Below are positions 8,066-16,294 of a DNA stretch of 64,000 nucleotides, one piece after another. The DNA is taken from assembly GCF_900101545.1 (NCBI RefSeq), contig NZ_FMZU01000002.1, positions 338,066-402,065 on the forward strand, read 5' to 3'. Under the pieces are notes generated by a model. It saw only the letters and a program-made list of their open reading frames with translations. It was not told the origin of the DNA and did no database searches. Position 1 is the first letter of the stretch, and the number at the start of each line of letters is the position of its first letter. This DNA comes from Variovorax sp. CF079 (GTDB taxonomy: Bacteria; Pseudomonadota; Gammaproteobacteria; Burkholderiales; Burkholderiaceae_C). Both the position numbers and the translations under genes were made by a program.

Positions 8066-8515
8066 ATGAAAGTCAGCGACATCCTGCGCGTGAAGGGCAA
8101 CACGCTCTACACCGTCACGCCCGACGAACCCCTGTCCGATGCGGTCAACACCATGGCCGACAAGGACATCGGCTCGCTGGTGGTCATGGAGCATGGCGAC
8201 CTGGTGGGCATGCTCACCTTCCGCGAAGTCATCGTCGCCATCGTCGGCAACGGCGGCCAGGTCGGCGGCACGCTGGTGCGCAAGGCGATGGACGACCATC
8301 CCGTCACCTGCACGGCCGAAACCGACCTCGACGAAATCCGCCGCATCATGCTCGAGCGCCATGCGCGCTATATGCCGGTGATGGACAAGCGCATGCTGAT
8401 GGGCGTGATCAGCTTCTACGACGTCGCCAAGGCCGTGGTCGACAGCCAGAACTTCGAGAACAAGATGCTGAAAGCCTATATCCGCGACTGGCCGGCGGAA
8501 GACGAGTCCTCGTAG
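8066..8515 (+). CDS. Two-CBS-domain protein
   Basis: 149 aa made almost entirely of a Bateman pair: CBS1 spans about residues 5-60 (ILRVKGNTLYTVTPDEPLSDA, IGSLVVMEHGDLVGMLTFRE) and CBS2 about 75-130 (DHPVTCTAETDLDEIRRIM, RYMPVMDKRMLMGVISFYDV). Such stand-alone proteins bind adenosine nucleotides and act as small energy sensors; the partner is unknown. GAGGAG at 8053-8058 gives good spacing to the ATG. It is divergent from metY. Confidence 0.9.
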   Translation: MKVSDILRVKGNTLYTVTPDEPLSDAVNTMADKDIGSLVVMEHGDLVGMLTFREVIVAIVGNGGQVGGTLVRKAMDDHPVTCTAETDLDEIRRIMLERHARYMPVMDKRMLMGVISFYDVAKAVVDSQNFENKMLKAYIRDWPAEDESS

Positions 8516-8519
8516 CTCT

Positions 8520-9503
8520 TCACTCCTTGATGTTCGCCGCCTGCACGATCTTCTGGTTGCGTGCGTACTCGGCGTGTACGAACTTGCCGAGTTCTTCAGC
8601 CGAACCGCTGCCCGGTAGCGCGCCTTGCTCCGTCAGCTTGGTGCGCACCTCGGGGTCCTTCAACACCGCATTGAGCTCTTGGTTGAGGCGGGTGACGATC
8701 GCCGGCGGCGTGTTGGCCGGCGCGAAGATGCCGGTCCAGCTCAGCATCGAATAGCCCTTGAGGCCCGGCATCTCGTCGAAGGCCGGCACGTTGGGCAGCG
8801 CGTCGAGACGCTTGCTGCCGGTCACGCCCAGCGCCTTCAGGCGGCCGCCGTTCACATGCGGGATCGCGCTGGTGCTGACCAGCATGGCCAGGTCGATCTG
8901 GTTGCCGATCACATCGGTGGCGATCTGCGCGCCGCCGCGATAGGGCACATGGGTCACGTAGATGCCGCTTCTTTCCTTGAGCAGCTCCATCGCGAGCTGC
9001 AGCACCGTGCCTACGCCCGAGGTCGCGTAGTTGTACTTGCCCGGCGCGGCCTTGGCGAGCTTGACGAAGTCGGCGTAGCTCTGCGCCGGCAGGCCCGGCC
9101 GCGCGACCAGCACCATCGGCGCGGTGTTGAGCATGCCGACCGGCGCCAGGTCCTTCAGCGGGTCGAACTTGAAGGCGGCGGGGTTGATGAGCTTGCCGAT
9201 CGCGATCGCGCTGTCCGGCCCCGCCACCAGCGTGTAGCCGTCGGGCGCCGCGTTGGCGGCCTTGGCCACGCCGATGGCGCCGCCGGCGCCGGTTACGTTC
9301 TCGATCACGACCGACTGCTTGAGCCGTTCGCCTAGCTTGGTGGCGACCAGGCGCGCATTGAAGTCCACGCTGCCGCCGGCAGAGTAGGGAACGATCAGCG
9401 TGATCGGCTTGGCGGCGGGCCATGCGGGCGCTTGGGCGAATGCCGCGCCGGGCAGCGCGGCCAGGAGCATCGAGGCGAGGAGCAGGGGCTTGGGTCTAGG
9501 CAT
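8520..9503 (-). CDS. Bug/TctC-family periplasmic solute-binding protein
   Basis: 327 aa with a Sec signal peptide ending in AAFA-Q (about residue 23). Typical Bug segments are PITLIVPYSAGGSVDFNARL, VVIENVTGAGGAIG, PDGYTLVAG, THVPYRGGAQIATDVIGNQID and PPAIVTRLNQELN. The family binds carboxylates or other small acids in the periplasm, classically as part of the TctCBA transporter, but most Burkholderiales copies are orphans, and no TctA or TctB is near. ATG lies 2 bp after the deaminase stop, so it is probably co-transcribed with a purine deaminase gene. Confidence 0.92.
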   Translation of the reverse strand: MPRPKPLLLASMLLAALPGAAFAQAPAWPAAKPITLIVPYSAGGSVDFNARLVATKLGERLKQSVVIENVTGAGGAIGVAKAANAAPDGYTLVAGPDSAIAIGKLINPAAFKFDPLKDLAPVGMLNTAPMVLVARPGLPAQSYADFVKLAKAAPGKYNYATSGVGTVLQLAMELLKERSGIYVTHVPYRGGAQIATDVIGNQIDLAMLVSTSAIPHVNGGRLKALGVTGSKRLDALPNVPAFDEMPGLKGYSMLSWTGIFAPANTPPAIVTRLNQELNAVLKDPEVRTKLTEQGALPGSGSAEELGKFVHAEYARNQKIVQAANIKE

Positions 9504-9505
9504 GG

Positions 9506-10588
9506 TCAGTCTTCGGAAGTGATCTGGTCTTGCGGCAGCTGTGCGCGCAGCGCATCGAATTCGGCGCTCCATTGCACGCGCCATTCGCGGCGCGTCGTGT
9601 CGTCGATCCACGCGCCGTCGAGCCCGTTGTGCATGAAGCCGCGCAGATCGTCGAGGCCGAAGCCGAAGTCGCGCACCATCATTCCCCAGGCTTGCGTGGG
9701 CGTGACCTTGTGCAGCGTGGGGTCGTCGGTGTTGGGATGGATGCGCAGGCCCAGGCCGGGCATGCGGCGGATCGGATGGTCCAGCGCCCAGCGCTCGGGC
9801 GGCAGCGTGCGCAGGTAGTAGGAGTTGGTCGGCACCACGGTGAAGAGCACGCCGCGCTCGGCGCACTCGCGTGCGAACTCGGGCTGGTCGACCACCGTGT
9901 AGCCGTGGTCGATGCGGTCGACCTGCAACACGTCGAGCGCGGTGCGCACGTTGGTCCACGGCATGCCGAACTCGCCCGCGTGCGCGGTCGTCTTGAGGCC
10001 GGCGCGCCGCGCGTCGCGGTACGCCTCCTGGAAGAGCTCGGGTGGCCGGTCGACCTCGCGGTAGTCGATGCCGATACCGATCACCTCCTCGCAGAGGTTG
10101 GCCGTGACCCAGCCGACCATCTCGACAGCAGCCTCGGGGCTGGCCTCGCGGTCGATGGCCGCGATCAGCCGGCCGGTGATGCCGAACTCGTCTTTTGCGT
10201 CATGGATGGCGCGCACGATGGCCTCTTGCGCGCTGCGGTAGGCGATGCCGGAGTCGCGCACAGTGCCGGTCGGGTTCCAGAAGAACTCGGCGTAGCGCAC
10301 GTTGTGGGCCGCCGCGTCCTCGAGGTATTCGAAGGTGAGCCGGTGCAGGTCGTCGGGCACGCGCACCAGCCACGCATCGAGCGCGCGCAGCACGCGAAGC
10401 ACGCCGACCGGCTTCTCGCCGCGCGTGTAGAAGCCTTCGATCTCTTCATCGGCCAGCGGCCGCCCGGCGCGGCGATTGAGCGCCGCGAAGCTGTCGTGCC
10501 GCACTGTGCCGAACAGGTGGCAATGCAGCTCGAGCTTCGGGATCGCATGCAGGAAGGCATCGAGCGGGGAGGCGGGCGCGGGCGTCAT
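9506..10588 (-). CDS. Adenosine/adenine deaminase family protein
   Basis: 360 aa. The metal-dependent deaminase fold is seen from the N-terminal HCH pair in PKLELHCHLFGTV, TTAHAGE with the catalytic Glu, DRIDHGYTV, and HPNTDDPTLHKVTP with the zinc-ligand and catalytic Asp. The family hydrolytically removes the 6-amino group of adenosine, adenine or related purines. The HCHLFGT reading, in place of the usual H(V/L)HL(D/E)G, suggests a subfamily other than canonical adenosine deaminase, so the substrate is open. A Bug gene follows 2 bp downstream, which may point to uptake of a related nitrogenous compound. Confidence 0.86.
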   Translation of the reverse strand: MTPAPASPLDAFLHAIPKLELHCHLFGTVRHDSFAALNRRAGRPLADEEIEGFYTRGEKPVGVLRVLRALDAWLVRVPDDLHRLTFEYLEDAAAHNVRYAEFFWNPTGTVRDSGIAYRSAQEAIVRAIHDAKDEFGITGRLIAAIDREASPEAAVEMVGWVTANLCEEVIGIGIDYREVDRPPELFQEAYRDARRAGLKTTAHAGEFGMPWTNVRTALDVLQVDRIDHGYTVVDQPEFARECAERGVLFTVVPTNSYYLRTLPPERWALDHPIRRMPGLGLRIHPNTDDPTLHKVTPTQAWGMMVRDFGFGLDDLRGFMHNGLDGAWIDDTTRREWRVQWSAEFDALRAQLPQDQITSED

Positions 10589-10622
10589 CCGGGCCAGTCT
10601 AGACCAGCGCCAGCCAGTGGAG

Positions 10623-11840
10623 TCAGTGCACCTCGGCAGCCGTGTGGATCGCCTCGCGCACCCGCGGATAGATCTGCGCATTCCACTTGCTGCCGCTGAA
10701 GACGCCGTAGTGCCCCACGCCCGCCTGCAGGTGGTGGGTCTTGAGGTAGGGGCGCACGCCGGTGCAGAGGTCTTGCGCTGCCACCGTCTGGCCGACCGCG
10801 CAGATGTCGTCGCGCTCGCCTTCGACGGTCAGCAGTGCGGTGCGGCGGATGGCAGCGGGGTTGACCTTGCGCTCGCCCACGGTGAGCGCGCCGCGCGGCA
10901 GGTCGTAGGTCTGGAACACGCGCTCCACCGTCTCCAGGTAGAACTCGGCCGGCAGGTCGTTCACCGCCAGGTACTCGTCGTAGAAATCGCGGATGGTGGC
11001 GGCCTTCTCGATTTCTCCTTCGACCAGGTACTCGAAAAGCTTCTGGAACTGCTGCTTGTGGCGCTCCGGGTTCATGCTCATGAAGGCGGTGAGCTGCAGG
11101 AAGCCGGGGTAGACGCGCCGCATCATGCCTGCATGCGGCCAGGGCACGCGGCTGATCAGGTTGCGTTCGAACCAGCCGATCGGGCGCTCGTTCGCAAGCT
11201 TGTTGACGGCCGTCGGGTTGATGCGGCAATCGACCGGCCCGGCCATCAAGGTGAGGCTGCGCGGCGTGGACGGGTTGTCGTCCTCGGCCATCAGCGCGGT
11301 GGCCGCCAGCGCCGCCACGCAGGGCTGGCAGACCGCAACCATGTGCACGCCGGGTCCGACGGCCTCGAGAAACTTGATGAGCTGCAGCGTGTAGTCGTCC
11401 AGGCCGAAGCCGCCATGCCAGAGCGGCACGTCGCGGGCGTTGTGCCAATCGGTCAAATAGACGTCGTGGTCCCGCAGCAAGGTGCGCACGGTTTCGCGCA
11501 GCAGGGTCGCGAAATGGCCCGAAAGTGGTGCGGCCAGCAGCACCGGCGGATGCACCGCGCTGGTGTTCTTGCGGAAGTGAAGCAAGGTGCCGAAGGGCGC
11601 GACCAGCGCAACCTCTTCATGCACGGCCACTTCTTCGCCGTCGACCGTCACGCTCTGGATGCCATAGGCCGGCCGCGTGTGGGTGAGCCGCATGCGCGAG
11701 TAGACCTCCATGGCGGCGGCGATGCGCCGCGCCGCGCTGCGCTGCGAATTCTGCTGCCACAGGGAACTGCCGAGGTACTGCGCCGCGAGCCGCGATGGCG
11801 AAAGCAGGTCGGCGCTGGTTTGGTAGGCCCTGTACAACAT
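10623..11840 (-). CDS. phaZ: Intracellular poly(3-hydroxyalkanoate) depolymerase
   Basis: 405 aa. It releases 3-hydroxybutyrate from storage granules. The lipase-box equivalent reads VAVCQPCVAA, a Cys nucleophile, as in the Cupriavidus PhaZa1 type rather than a Ser. Also present are YLTDWHNARDVPL, the INPTAVNKLA segment and the VGHYGVFSGSKW end with the catalytic His. The start MLYRAYQTSADLL is the usual family N-terminus, with GAGAGG 6-11 bp upstream. It is divergent from a GST gene over a 122-bp spacer that holds a sigma-54 element pointing the other way. Confidence 0.93.
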   Translation of the reverse strand: MLYRAYQTSADLLSPSRLAAQYLGSSLWQQNSQRSAARRIAAAMEVYSRMRLTHTRPAYGIQSVTVDGEEVAVHEEVALVAPFGTLLHFRKNTSAVHPPVLLAAPLSGHFATLLRETVRTLLRDHDVYLTDWHNARDVPLWHGGFGLDDYTLQLIKFLEAVGPGVHMVAVCQPCVAALAATALMAEDDNPSTPRSLTLMAGPVDCRINPTAVNKLANERPIGWFERNLISRVPWPHAGMMRRVYPGFLQLTAFMSMNPERHKQQFQKLFEYLVEGEIEKAATIRDFYDEYLAVNDLPAEFYLETVERVFQTYDLPRGALTVGERKVNPAAIRRTALLTVEGERDDICAVGQTVAAQDLCTGVRPYLKTHHLQAGVGHYGVFSGSKWNAQIYPRVREAIHTAAEVH

Positions 11841-11906
11841 ATATACCTCTCGCAGGCAATTTGCGGGCCAAGGCGCGCGCCGGGGTGGGTGCGGCATGCA
11901 CTGTTC

Positions 11907-11922
11907 TGGCACAGGCCTTGCA
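11907..11922 (+). promoter_or_regulatory. Sigma-54 (RpoN) promoter for the GST gene
   Basis: TGGCAC, five bases, then TTGCA: the -24 and -12 elements match the RpoN consensus, with GG and GC ten bases apart. The predicted start of transcription is near 11934, giving a leader of about 29 nt that includes the GAGGAG ribosome site at 11950-11955. An activator-binding site was not recognised. Confidence 0.7.
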
Positions 11923-11962
11923 CACACTGCAGGGCCTATCCCGGCAGCCGAGGAGCGTCCCC

Positions 11963-12625
11963 ATGGCGAGCAGCAAACCCGTTCTCACGATCAGCAGCAA
12001 GAACTACGGCGCATGGGCGCTGCGCGGCTGGCTGATGTGCCGGCTGGCGGGGCTGGACTTCGTCGAGAAGGTGATCCCGCCCGACGACCCGGCCATGAAG
12101 GCCGAGATGCTGCTGCTGTCGGCCTCGATGCTGGTGCCCTCGCTGCAGCACGGCAGCGTGAAGGTCTGGGACACGCTCGCGATCGGCGAATACCTGAACG
12201 AGATCAAGCCCAAGGCCGGGTTGCTGCCGGCCGACATCAAGGCCCGCGCCCACTGCCGCGCGATCTGCGGCGAGATGCATTCGGGCTTCGGCTCGATGCG
12301 CGGCGCCTTGCCGATGAACATCAAGGCCAGGTTTCCCAACTTCAAGATCTGGTCGCGCGCGCAGACCGACATCGATCGCATCGCCCTGATCTGGCGCGAG
12401 TGCCTCAAGGCCTACGACGGCCCCTTCCTGTTCGGCAAGGAGCCCAGCATGGCGGACGCGATGTACGCACCGGTGGTCACCCGCTTCATGACCTACGACG
12501 TCGCACTCGACCGCGCCTGCGCCGCCTACTGCAAGCGGATCGTCGAATTGCCGGCCATGCAGGAGTGGATCGAGGCGGCCAAGCTGGAGCCCGAGGAGAT
12601 CGACGAGCTCGACGCGGAGTTCTGA
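11963..12625 (+). CDS. Glutathione S-transferase family protein
   Basis: 220 aa. The thioredoxin-like N-domain reads LTISSKNYGAWALRGWLMCRLAGLDFVEKVIP, with the usual LVPSLQHGSVKVWDTLAIGEYL, whose V-P and D-(T)-L-A-I residues hold glutathione. An all-helical C-domain follows, with the DAMYAPVVTRF N-cap motif. Such enzymes conjugate or reduce electrophiles; the substrate is unknown. GAGGAG lies 8 bp upstream. A sigma-54 promoter precedes it, which suggests control by a dedicated activator rather than constitutive expression. Confidence 0.9.
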   Translation: MASSKPVLTISSKNYGAWALRGWLMCRLAGLDFVEKVIPPDDPAMKAEMLLLSASMLVPSLQHGSVKVWDTLAIGEYLNEIKPKAGLLPADIKARAHCRAICGEMHSGFGSMRGALPMNIKARFPNFKIWSRAQTDIDRIALIWRECLKAYDGPFLFGKEPSMADAMYAPVVTRFMTYDVALDRACAAYCKRIVELPAMQEWIEAAKLEPEEIDELDAEF

Positions 12626-12631
12626 TCAGGA

Positions 12632-13651
12632 TCACGCGGAAGGCGCTTCGCTGCGCGCCTTGTAGAAGCGCAGGATGTGCTCGGAGAAATCACCCAGCAG
12701 GAAGTGCGCGACCCGGTCCGCATACCAGTTGAAGCGCGTGCTGACGCGCCAGGACACGTCGATGCGCAGCTCGGTGCCGCCATCGCGCGGCGAGAGCGTA
12801 TAGGCCGAATCGCGCAGGTCGAAATAGTGGCCGCCGATCACCACGTGGTCGTCGAGCGCGCCGGCGGGAAAGGAGTCGGGCGCGAAGCGGTAGCGCCACT
12901 TCACGCGCCGCGACGGTTCCCATTCGGTGATGAGCTCGTCGAAGTGCACGTCCTTCTGCCAGCGCACTTTGCGTACCCGGCCTTCGGGGCTTTCCTCGGT
13001 TCGTCCTTCCATGGGCATCGGCACGCCGATCCGGTAGGCCCAGGCATCGCCGACTTCGTCCGGCCGGATGTCGCGCGCATCGTTGAGCGATTGCCAGACC
13101 CGCTCGGCCGGCGCTGCGATGAAGATCGTGCGCGAGGTGCTCGAGAGCTGCTGGGGATCGGGCAGCGAGGGCTCGATCGCGCCGAGCAGCAGTGGCAAGG
13201 CCGCGATGCCGTAGAGCGTCGGCCGCGGCCAGTCGGTGACGCGGCAGACCACGCCCATCATCAGGCCGCCCAGGCTGCCCATGAGCGCGAACAGCGGCAC
13301 GATGACGATGGCGCAGATCAGGCCCTCGATGTAGATCATCAGCGTGCCGCCCACGAACAGCGCCGTGGCGCACCACGGCGCCCAGAGGTAGTACCAGAAG
13401 CTGCGCCGGCGGCTGCGCTCGGCGAGATAAACCGTGACCGCGCCGCAGAGCACCGGTGCCAGGTAGATGAAGCTGCCGAGCATGGCCGAGTAGCGTTGGC
13501 CCGGCGAGCCGCTGAAGGCCAGGCGCATGACCAGGGCCGCGGCCGCGCCCCCGAACAGCGGCAGGAGCCAATGGAAGGGCAGCTCGACCGCCGGCGGTGC
13601 GGCGACGTGGTGAGCGCTTCGCTGGTGCGCCGGATCTGCCTCCTCGCTCAT
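12632..13651 (-). CDS. Membrane protein with C-terminal SRPBCC domain
   Basis: 339 aa. Residues about 20-175 form five hydrophobic helices (for example LLPLFGGAAAALVMRLAF, FIYLAPVLCGAVTVYLAE and LICAIVIVPLFALMGSLGG). Residues about 180-339 look like a START/SRPBCC lipid- or ligand-binding domain (RTIFIAAPAERVWQSLNDARDIRP; GGTELRIDVSWRVSTRFNWYADRVAHFLLGDFSEHILRFY). The fusion of membrane helices to SRPBCC suggests handling of a hydrophobic ligand at the inner membrane. It overlaps the methyltransferase stop by 4 nt. No established function. Confidence 0.78.
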   Translation of the reverse strand: MSEEADPAHQRSAHHVAAPPAVELPFHWLLPLFGGAAAALVMRLAFSGSPGQRYSAMLGSFIYLAPVLCGAVTVYLAERSRRRSFWYYLWAPWCATALFVGGTLMIYIEGLICAIVIVPLFALMGSLGGLMMGVVCRVTDWPRPTLYGIAALPLLLGAIEPSLPDPQQLSSTSRTIFIAAPAERVWQSLNDARDIRPDEVGDAWAYRIGVPMPMEGRTEESPEGRVRKVRWQKDVHFDELITEWEPSRRVKWRYRFAPDSFPAGALDDHVVIGGHYFDLRDSAYTLSPRDGGTELRIDVSWRVSTRFNWYADRVAHFLLGDFSEHILRFYKARSEAPSA

Positions 13652-14586
13652 GCGCGGCCCGCCTCGCTCGCGTCGCGCACGGCGGTCACCATGCAGTAGT
13701 CGAAGTCGCGCCAGAACAGGCCCAGCGCGAGGGCGCAATAGCTGGCGACGATGTGCTTGCGGCGCCAGGGCGAGAGGCGGCCGCGCGCCTTCCAGAGCTC
13801 GGCCAGCGTGAAGCGCGTGGCGAGCACAGGAATGTGCAGCGCGCTCGGTGCCACGCGCCAGCGCAGCGACTTCACTTCGACTTGTGCGAAACCGTGGCTC
13901 TGCAGCGTTGCGGCGAAGTCGTCGCGCGTGGCCAGCGTGGGCACGGCCCAGCTGTCGGCCCAGAGCCGGTGCAGCCAGCCGGCGATGCGGCCGGGCTGGC
14001 GGCGCAGCAGGAAACCGTCGATCACCACCAGCCGCGCGCCGGGCTTGAGCAGGCGCGCGGCTTCGGCGACGAAGTCGGCCTTGGTGGCGCCGCTCGCATA
14101 GCAAGCGCTCTCGACCGCCCAGGCGCCATCGGCCTGCGCGGTGGGCAGCCCGGTGCGCGTGTAGTCGGCCTCGACGTGCGCTACGCGGTCGGCCACGCCG
14201 GCGCCGGCATCGAGCCGGGCCGCGATCGTGTTCTGCACCGCCACGTTGGTCACGGTCACCGCGTAGAGCTTGGGGTGCTCCATGGCCAGCGTGCGCGCGG
14301 TGGCGCCGGCACCGCAACCGAGGTCGACCACGCAGGCCGGCCGTGCGGCGTCGAGCTGCAGCGCGCGGCCCACGGCACGGTTCATCTCGACCAGCATGCC
14401 CTCGCGCCGCAACGGATTCAGGCTTGCGCGCCAGAAGCCGAAGTGCATGTTGTAGCCCGGGCTCCACGCGCGGTAGTCATCGGCGACCTCGGTGAAGTAG
14501 TCCTGCGTGTCGCTCGGCGTCACGGGGGCATGCGAGGGCGCGGCAGGTGCCGGCAGCGCGATGCGTTGCGGGAGGGTGTCGCTCAT
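13648..14586 (-). CDS. Class I SAM-dependent methyltransferase
   Basis: 312 aa. Motif I is VVDLGCGAGATARTLA, and the later motif reads LLKPGARLVVIDGFLL. The front YFTEVADDYRAWSPGYNMHFGFW resembles the small-molecule C- or O-methyltransferase group that includes tocopherol- and sterol-type enzymes. A hydrophobic C-terminal tail (SYCALALGLFWRDFDYCMV) may contact membrane. It sits between an SDR gene and a membrane SRPBCC gene, all on one strand, so the three may act on one lipid-like substrate; this is inference. Confidence 0.85.
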   Translation of the reverse strand: MSDTLPQRIALPAPAAPSHAPVTPSDTQDYFTEVADDYRAWSPGYNMHFGFWRASLNPLRREGMLVEMNRAVGRALQLDAARPACVVDLGCGAGATARTLAMEHPKLYAVTVTNVAVQNTIAARLDAGAGVADRVAHVEADYTRTGLPTAQADGAWAVESACYASGATKADFVAEAARLLKPGARLVVIDGFLLRRQPGRIAGWLHRLWADSWAVPTLATRDDFAATLQSHGFAQVEVKSLRWRVAPSALHIPVLATRFTLAELWKARGRLSPWRRKHIVASYCALALGLFWRDFDYCMVTAVRDASEAGRA

Positions 14587-14608
14587 GAAGTGCTTTCCTG
14601 AAGTTGAT

Positions 14609-15520
14609 TCACAAGGTGTCGGCGAAATCGCGCAGGTCGCGCGGCTCGGTGCCCAGCCAGCCGCGCAGCGGCGCATTGCTCGCGACGTTGTCGAGCTCGA
14701 GCATCACGCGGGTGTCGGTGCACCACGGCACGCCGGGTACGAAGTCGCCGGCGCGCGAACTCAGCACGCCCACCCATGCAGGCAGGCGCAGCACGCGGGC
14801 CGGCTTCGGCGCGCCGCCGCGCCGCGCGCTGCGCAAGGTGGCGATCAGCTCGGCCAGCGTCATCGCGCGTGCCCCGCCGAACTCCACCACGCCGCGGGAG
14901 GGCGAGGCCGGGTCGGCCAGCACCGCCACGGCACGTGCGAGATCCTCGACATAGACCGGCTGCAACTTGGCAGCAAGCGCGGGGGCGGGCATCGCCAGCA
15001 CAGGCAGTGCGGCCAGCGTGTGGAACAGCTTGGTCGCATCGCCGCCCTGGCCGAGCACGACCGAGGGCCGCAGCGCGATCCACGACGGGCCGCCGGCGGG
15101 CAGGGCTTGCAGTACAGCTTCGGCGGCGCGCTTGGTGCGCGCGTACTGGGTCGGGTTGTCTTTGTCGTTGCGGCCGATGCCCAGCGCCGAGATCTGGACG
15201 ATGCGGCGCACGCCGGCCTGCGCGCAGGCTTGGAAGAGCGCGGCCGGCGTGTCCGTGTGCACCGCCTGCATCGGCCGGCGCGCGCTGTCGCGCAGCACGC
15301 CGACGGCGTTGATCACCGTGTCGAAGCCCGCCAGGCGCGGCAGCCAGGTCGCGGCATCGGTGTCGCGCGAGTAGTCGATCGGCAGGTGGGGCAGGTCGGT
15401 GCGCAGGCGCGTTGCGCTGCCGCAGGTCACCTGGTGTCCCGCCTTCTGCACCGCGGCGGCGATGCGGCTGCCGATGAAACCGTTGGCACCGCAGACGAGG
15501 ATGTTCGATGAAGTGGTCAT
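14609..15520 (-). CDS. Atypical SDR / NAD(P)-binding protein
   Basis: 303 aa. The N-terminus ILVCGANGFIGSRIAAAVQKAGH is the GxxGxxG loop of extended and atypical SDRs. VINAVGVLRDS, RIVQISALGIGRN and YARTKRAAEAVL follow, with YxxxK preserved. LQPVYVEDLARAVAVLAD is a typical C-terminal contact of NDUFA9-like SDRs. The reaction is unknown. It begins the run SDR, methyltransferase, SRPBCC membrane protein, 22 bp ahead of the methyltransferase start. Confidence 0.82.
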   Translation of the reverse strand: MTTSSNILVCGANGFIGSRIAAAVQKAGHQVTCGSATRLRTDLPHLPIDYSRDTDAATWLPRLAGFDTVINAVGVLRDSARRPMQAVHTDTPAALFQACAQAGVRRIVQISALGIGRNDKDNPTQYARTKRAAEAVLQALPAGGPSWIALRPSVVLGQGGDATKLFHTLAALPVLAMPAPALAAKLQPVYVEDLARAVAVLADPASPSRGVVEFGGARAMTLAELIATLRSARRGGAPKPARVLRLPAWVGVLSSRAGDFVPGVPWCTDTRVMLELDNVASNAPLRGWLGTEPRDLRDFADTL

Positions 15521-15588
15521 GGCGCTACTCCGGGTCTGAGTTCTTCTCGATGCTTCAGTCAAAACAGAAATAAACACGCAAAAAAATG

Positions 15589-16167
15589 TCAGAGCATGGG
15601 CAGGCTGGCATGGTGCGCGCCAGGATCGTCCTTGCCGCGGTTCGCATCGCCGCGCACGAACTTCTGCACGCTTGCGCCCAGCGTCAGCACCTTGTCGAGG
15701 GTGCCGGGCGACAGCCGCAGCATCTCGTCGGCCCAGGTGCCCAGCTTGGCCATGAGTTCCATGGTGGAGCGGATGCGGTCCTGCGCGTCGGCCGGCTCCT
15801 TGCCGAAGTCGGGGCTGGCGATGATCTCGCGCAGCACCCGCACGGTGGGGTCGAACTCGCGCTCCTTGCGCTCGCGCACCACGGTGCGGAACAGCTCCCA
15901 CACGTCGACGCTGGTCTCGAAGTAGTCGCGCCGGTCGCCCAGTACGTGGGTCACGCGCACCAGGTTCCAGGCCTGCAGTTCCTTCAAGCTGTTGCTCACG
16001 TTGGAGCGGGCCACGTTGAGCGTTTCGGAAAGCTCCTCGGCATGCAGCGGCTTGCCATGGGCGAAGAGCAGGGCGTGGATCTGCGAGACGGTGCGATTGA
16101 CACCCCACAGGGAGCCCATCTCGCCCCAGTGAAGCACGAATTTGCGTTGGATTTCGGTCAGTTGCAT
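15589..16167 (-). CDS. GbsR/MarR-type transcriptional regulator
   Basis: 192 aa. A winged helix occupies residues about 15-85 (VNRTVSQIHALLFAHGKPLHAEELSETLNVARSNVS and LKELQAWNLVRVTHVLGDRRDYFE), closest to the GbsR/OpcR group that responds to choline or other osmolytes. The C-terminal helices (REIIASPDFGKEPADAQDRIRSTMELM) would dimerise. It is upstream of and co-oriented with the SDR cluster, 68 bp away, and divergent from the radical SAM gene. The probable target is its own cluster. Confidence 0.85.
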   Translation of the reverse strand: MQLTEIQRKFVLHWGEMGSLWGVNRTVSQIHALLFAHGKPLHAEELSETLNVARSNVSNSLKELQAWNLVRVTHVLGDRRDYFETSVDVWELFRTVVRERKEREFDPTVRVLREIIASPDFGKEPADAQDRIRSTMELMAKLGTWADEMLRLSPGTLDKVLTLGASVQKFVRGDANRGKDDPGAHHASLPML

Positions 16168-16256
16168 GGTGTGGCCTTGCGATCGAGTTTATGGTTTTCG
16201 AAATTTCTGTCAATAAAGAAATGAAAGTCTGATGCGGCGCTGGCCAATTGGTGAAA

Positions 16257-16276
16257 TACTGTATGTTCATACAGTT
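16257..16276. promoter_or_regulatory. LexA (SOS) box
   Basis: A perfect CTGT-N8-ACAG core (16259-16274) with flanking TA and TT, matching the LexA operator used in beta- and gammaproteobacteria. It ends 18 bp before the ATG of the radical SAM gene, so bound LexA would cover its promoter. The divergent regulator starts 90 bp away and may also be affected. Confidence 0.8.
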
Positions 16277-16294
16277 TCCAAGAGGCATTTCACC

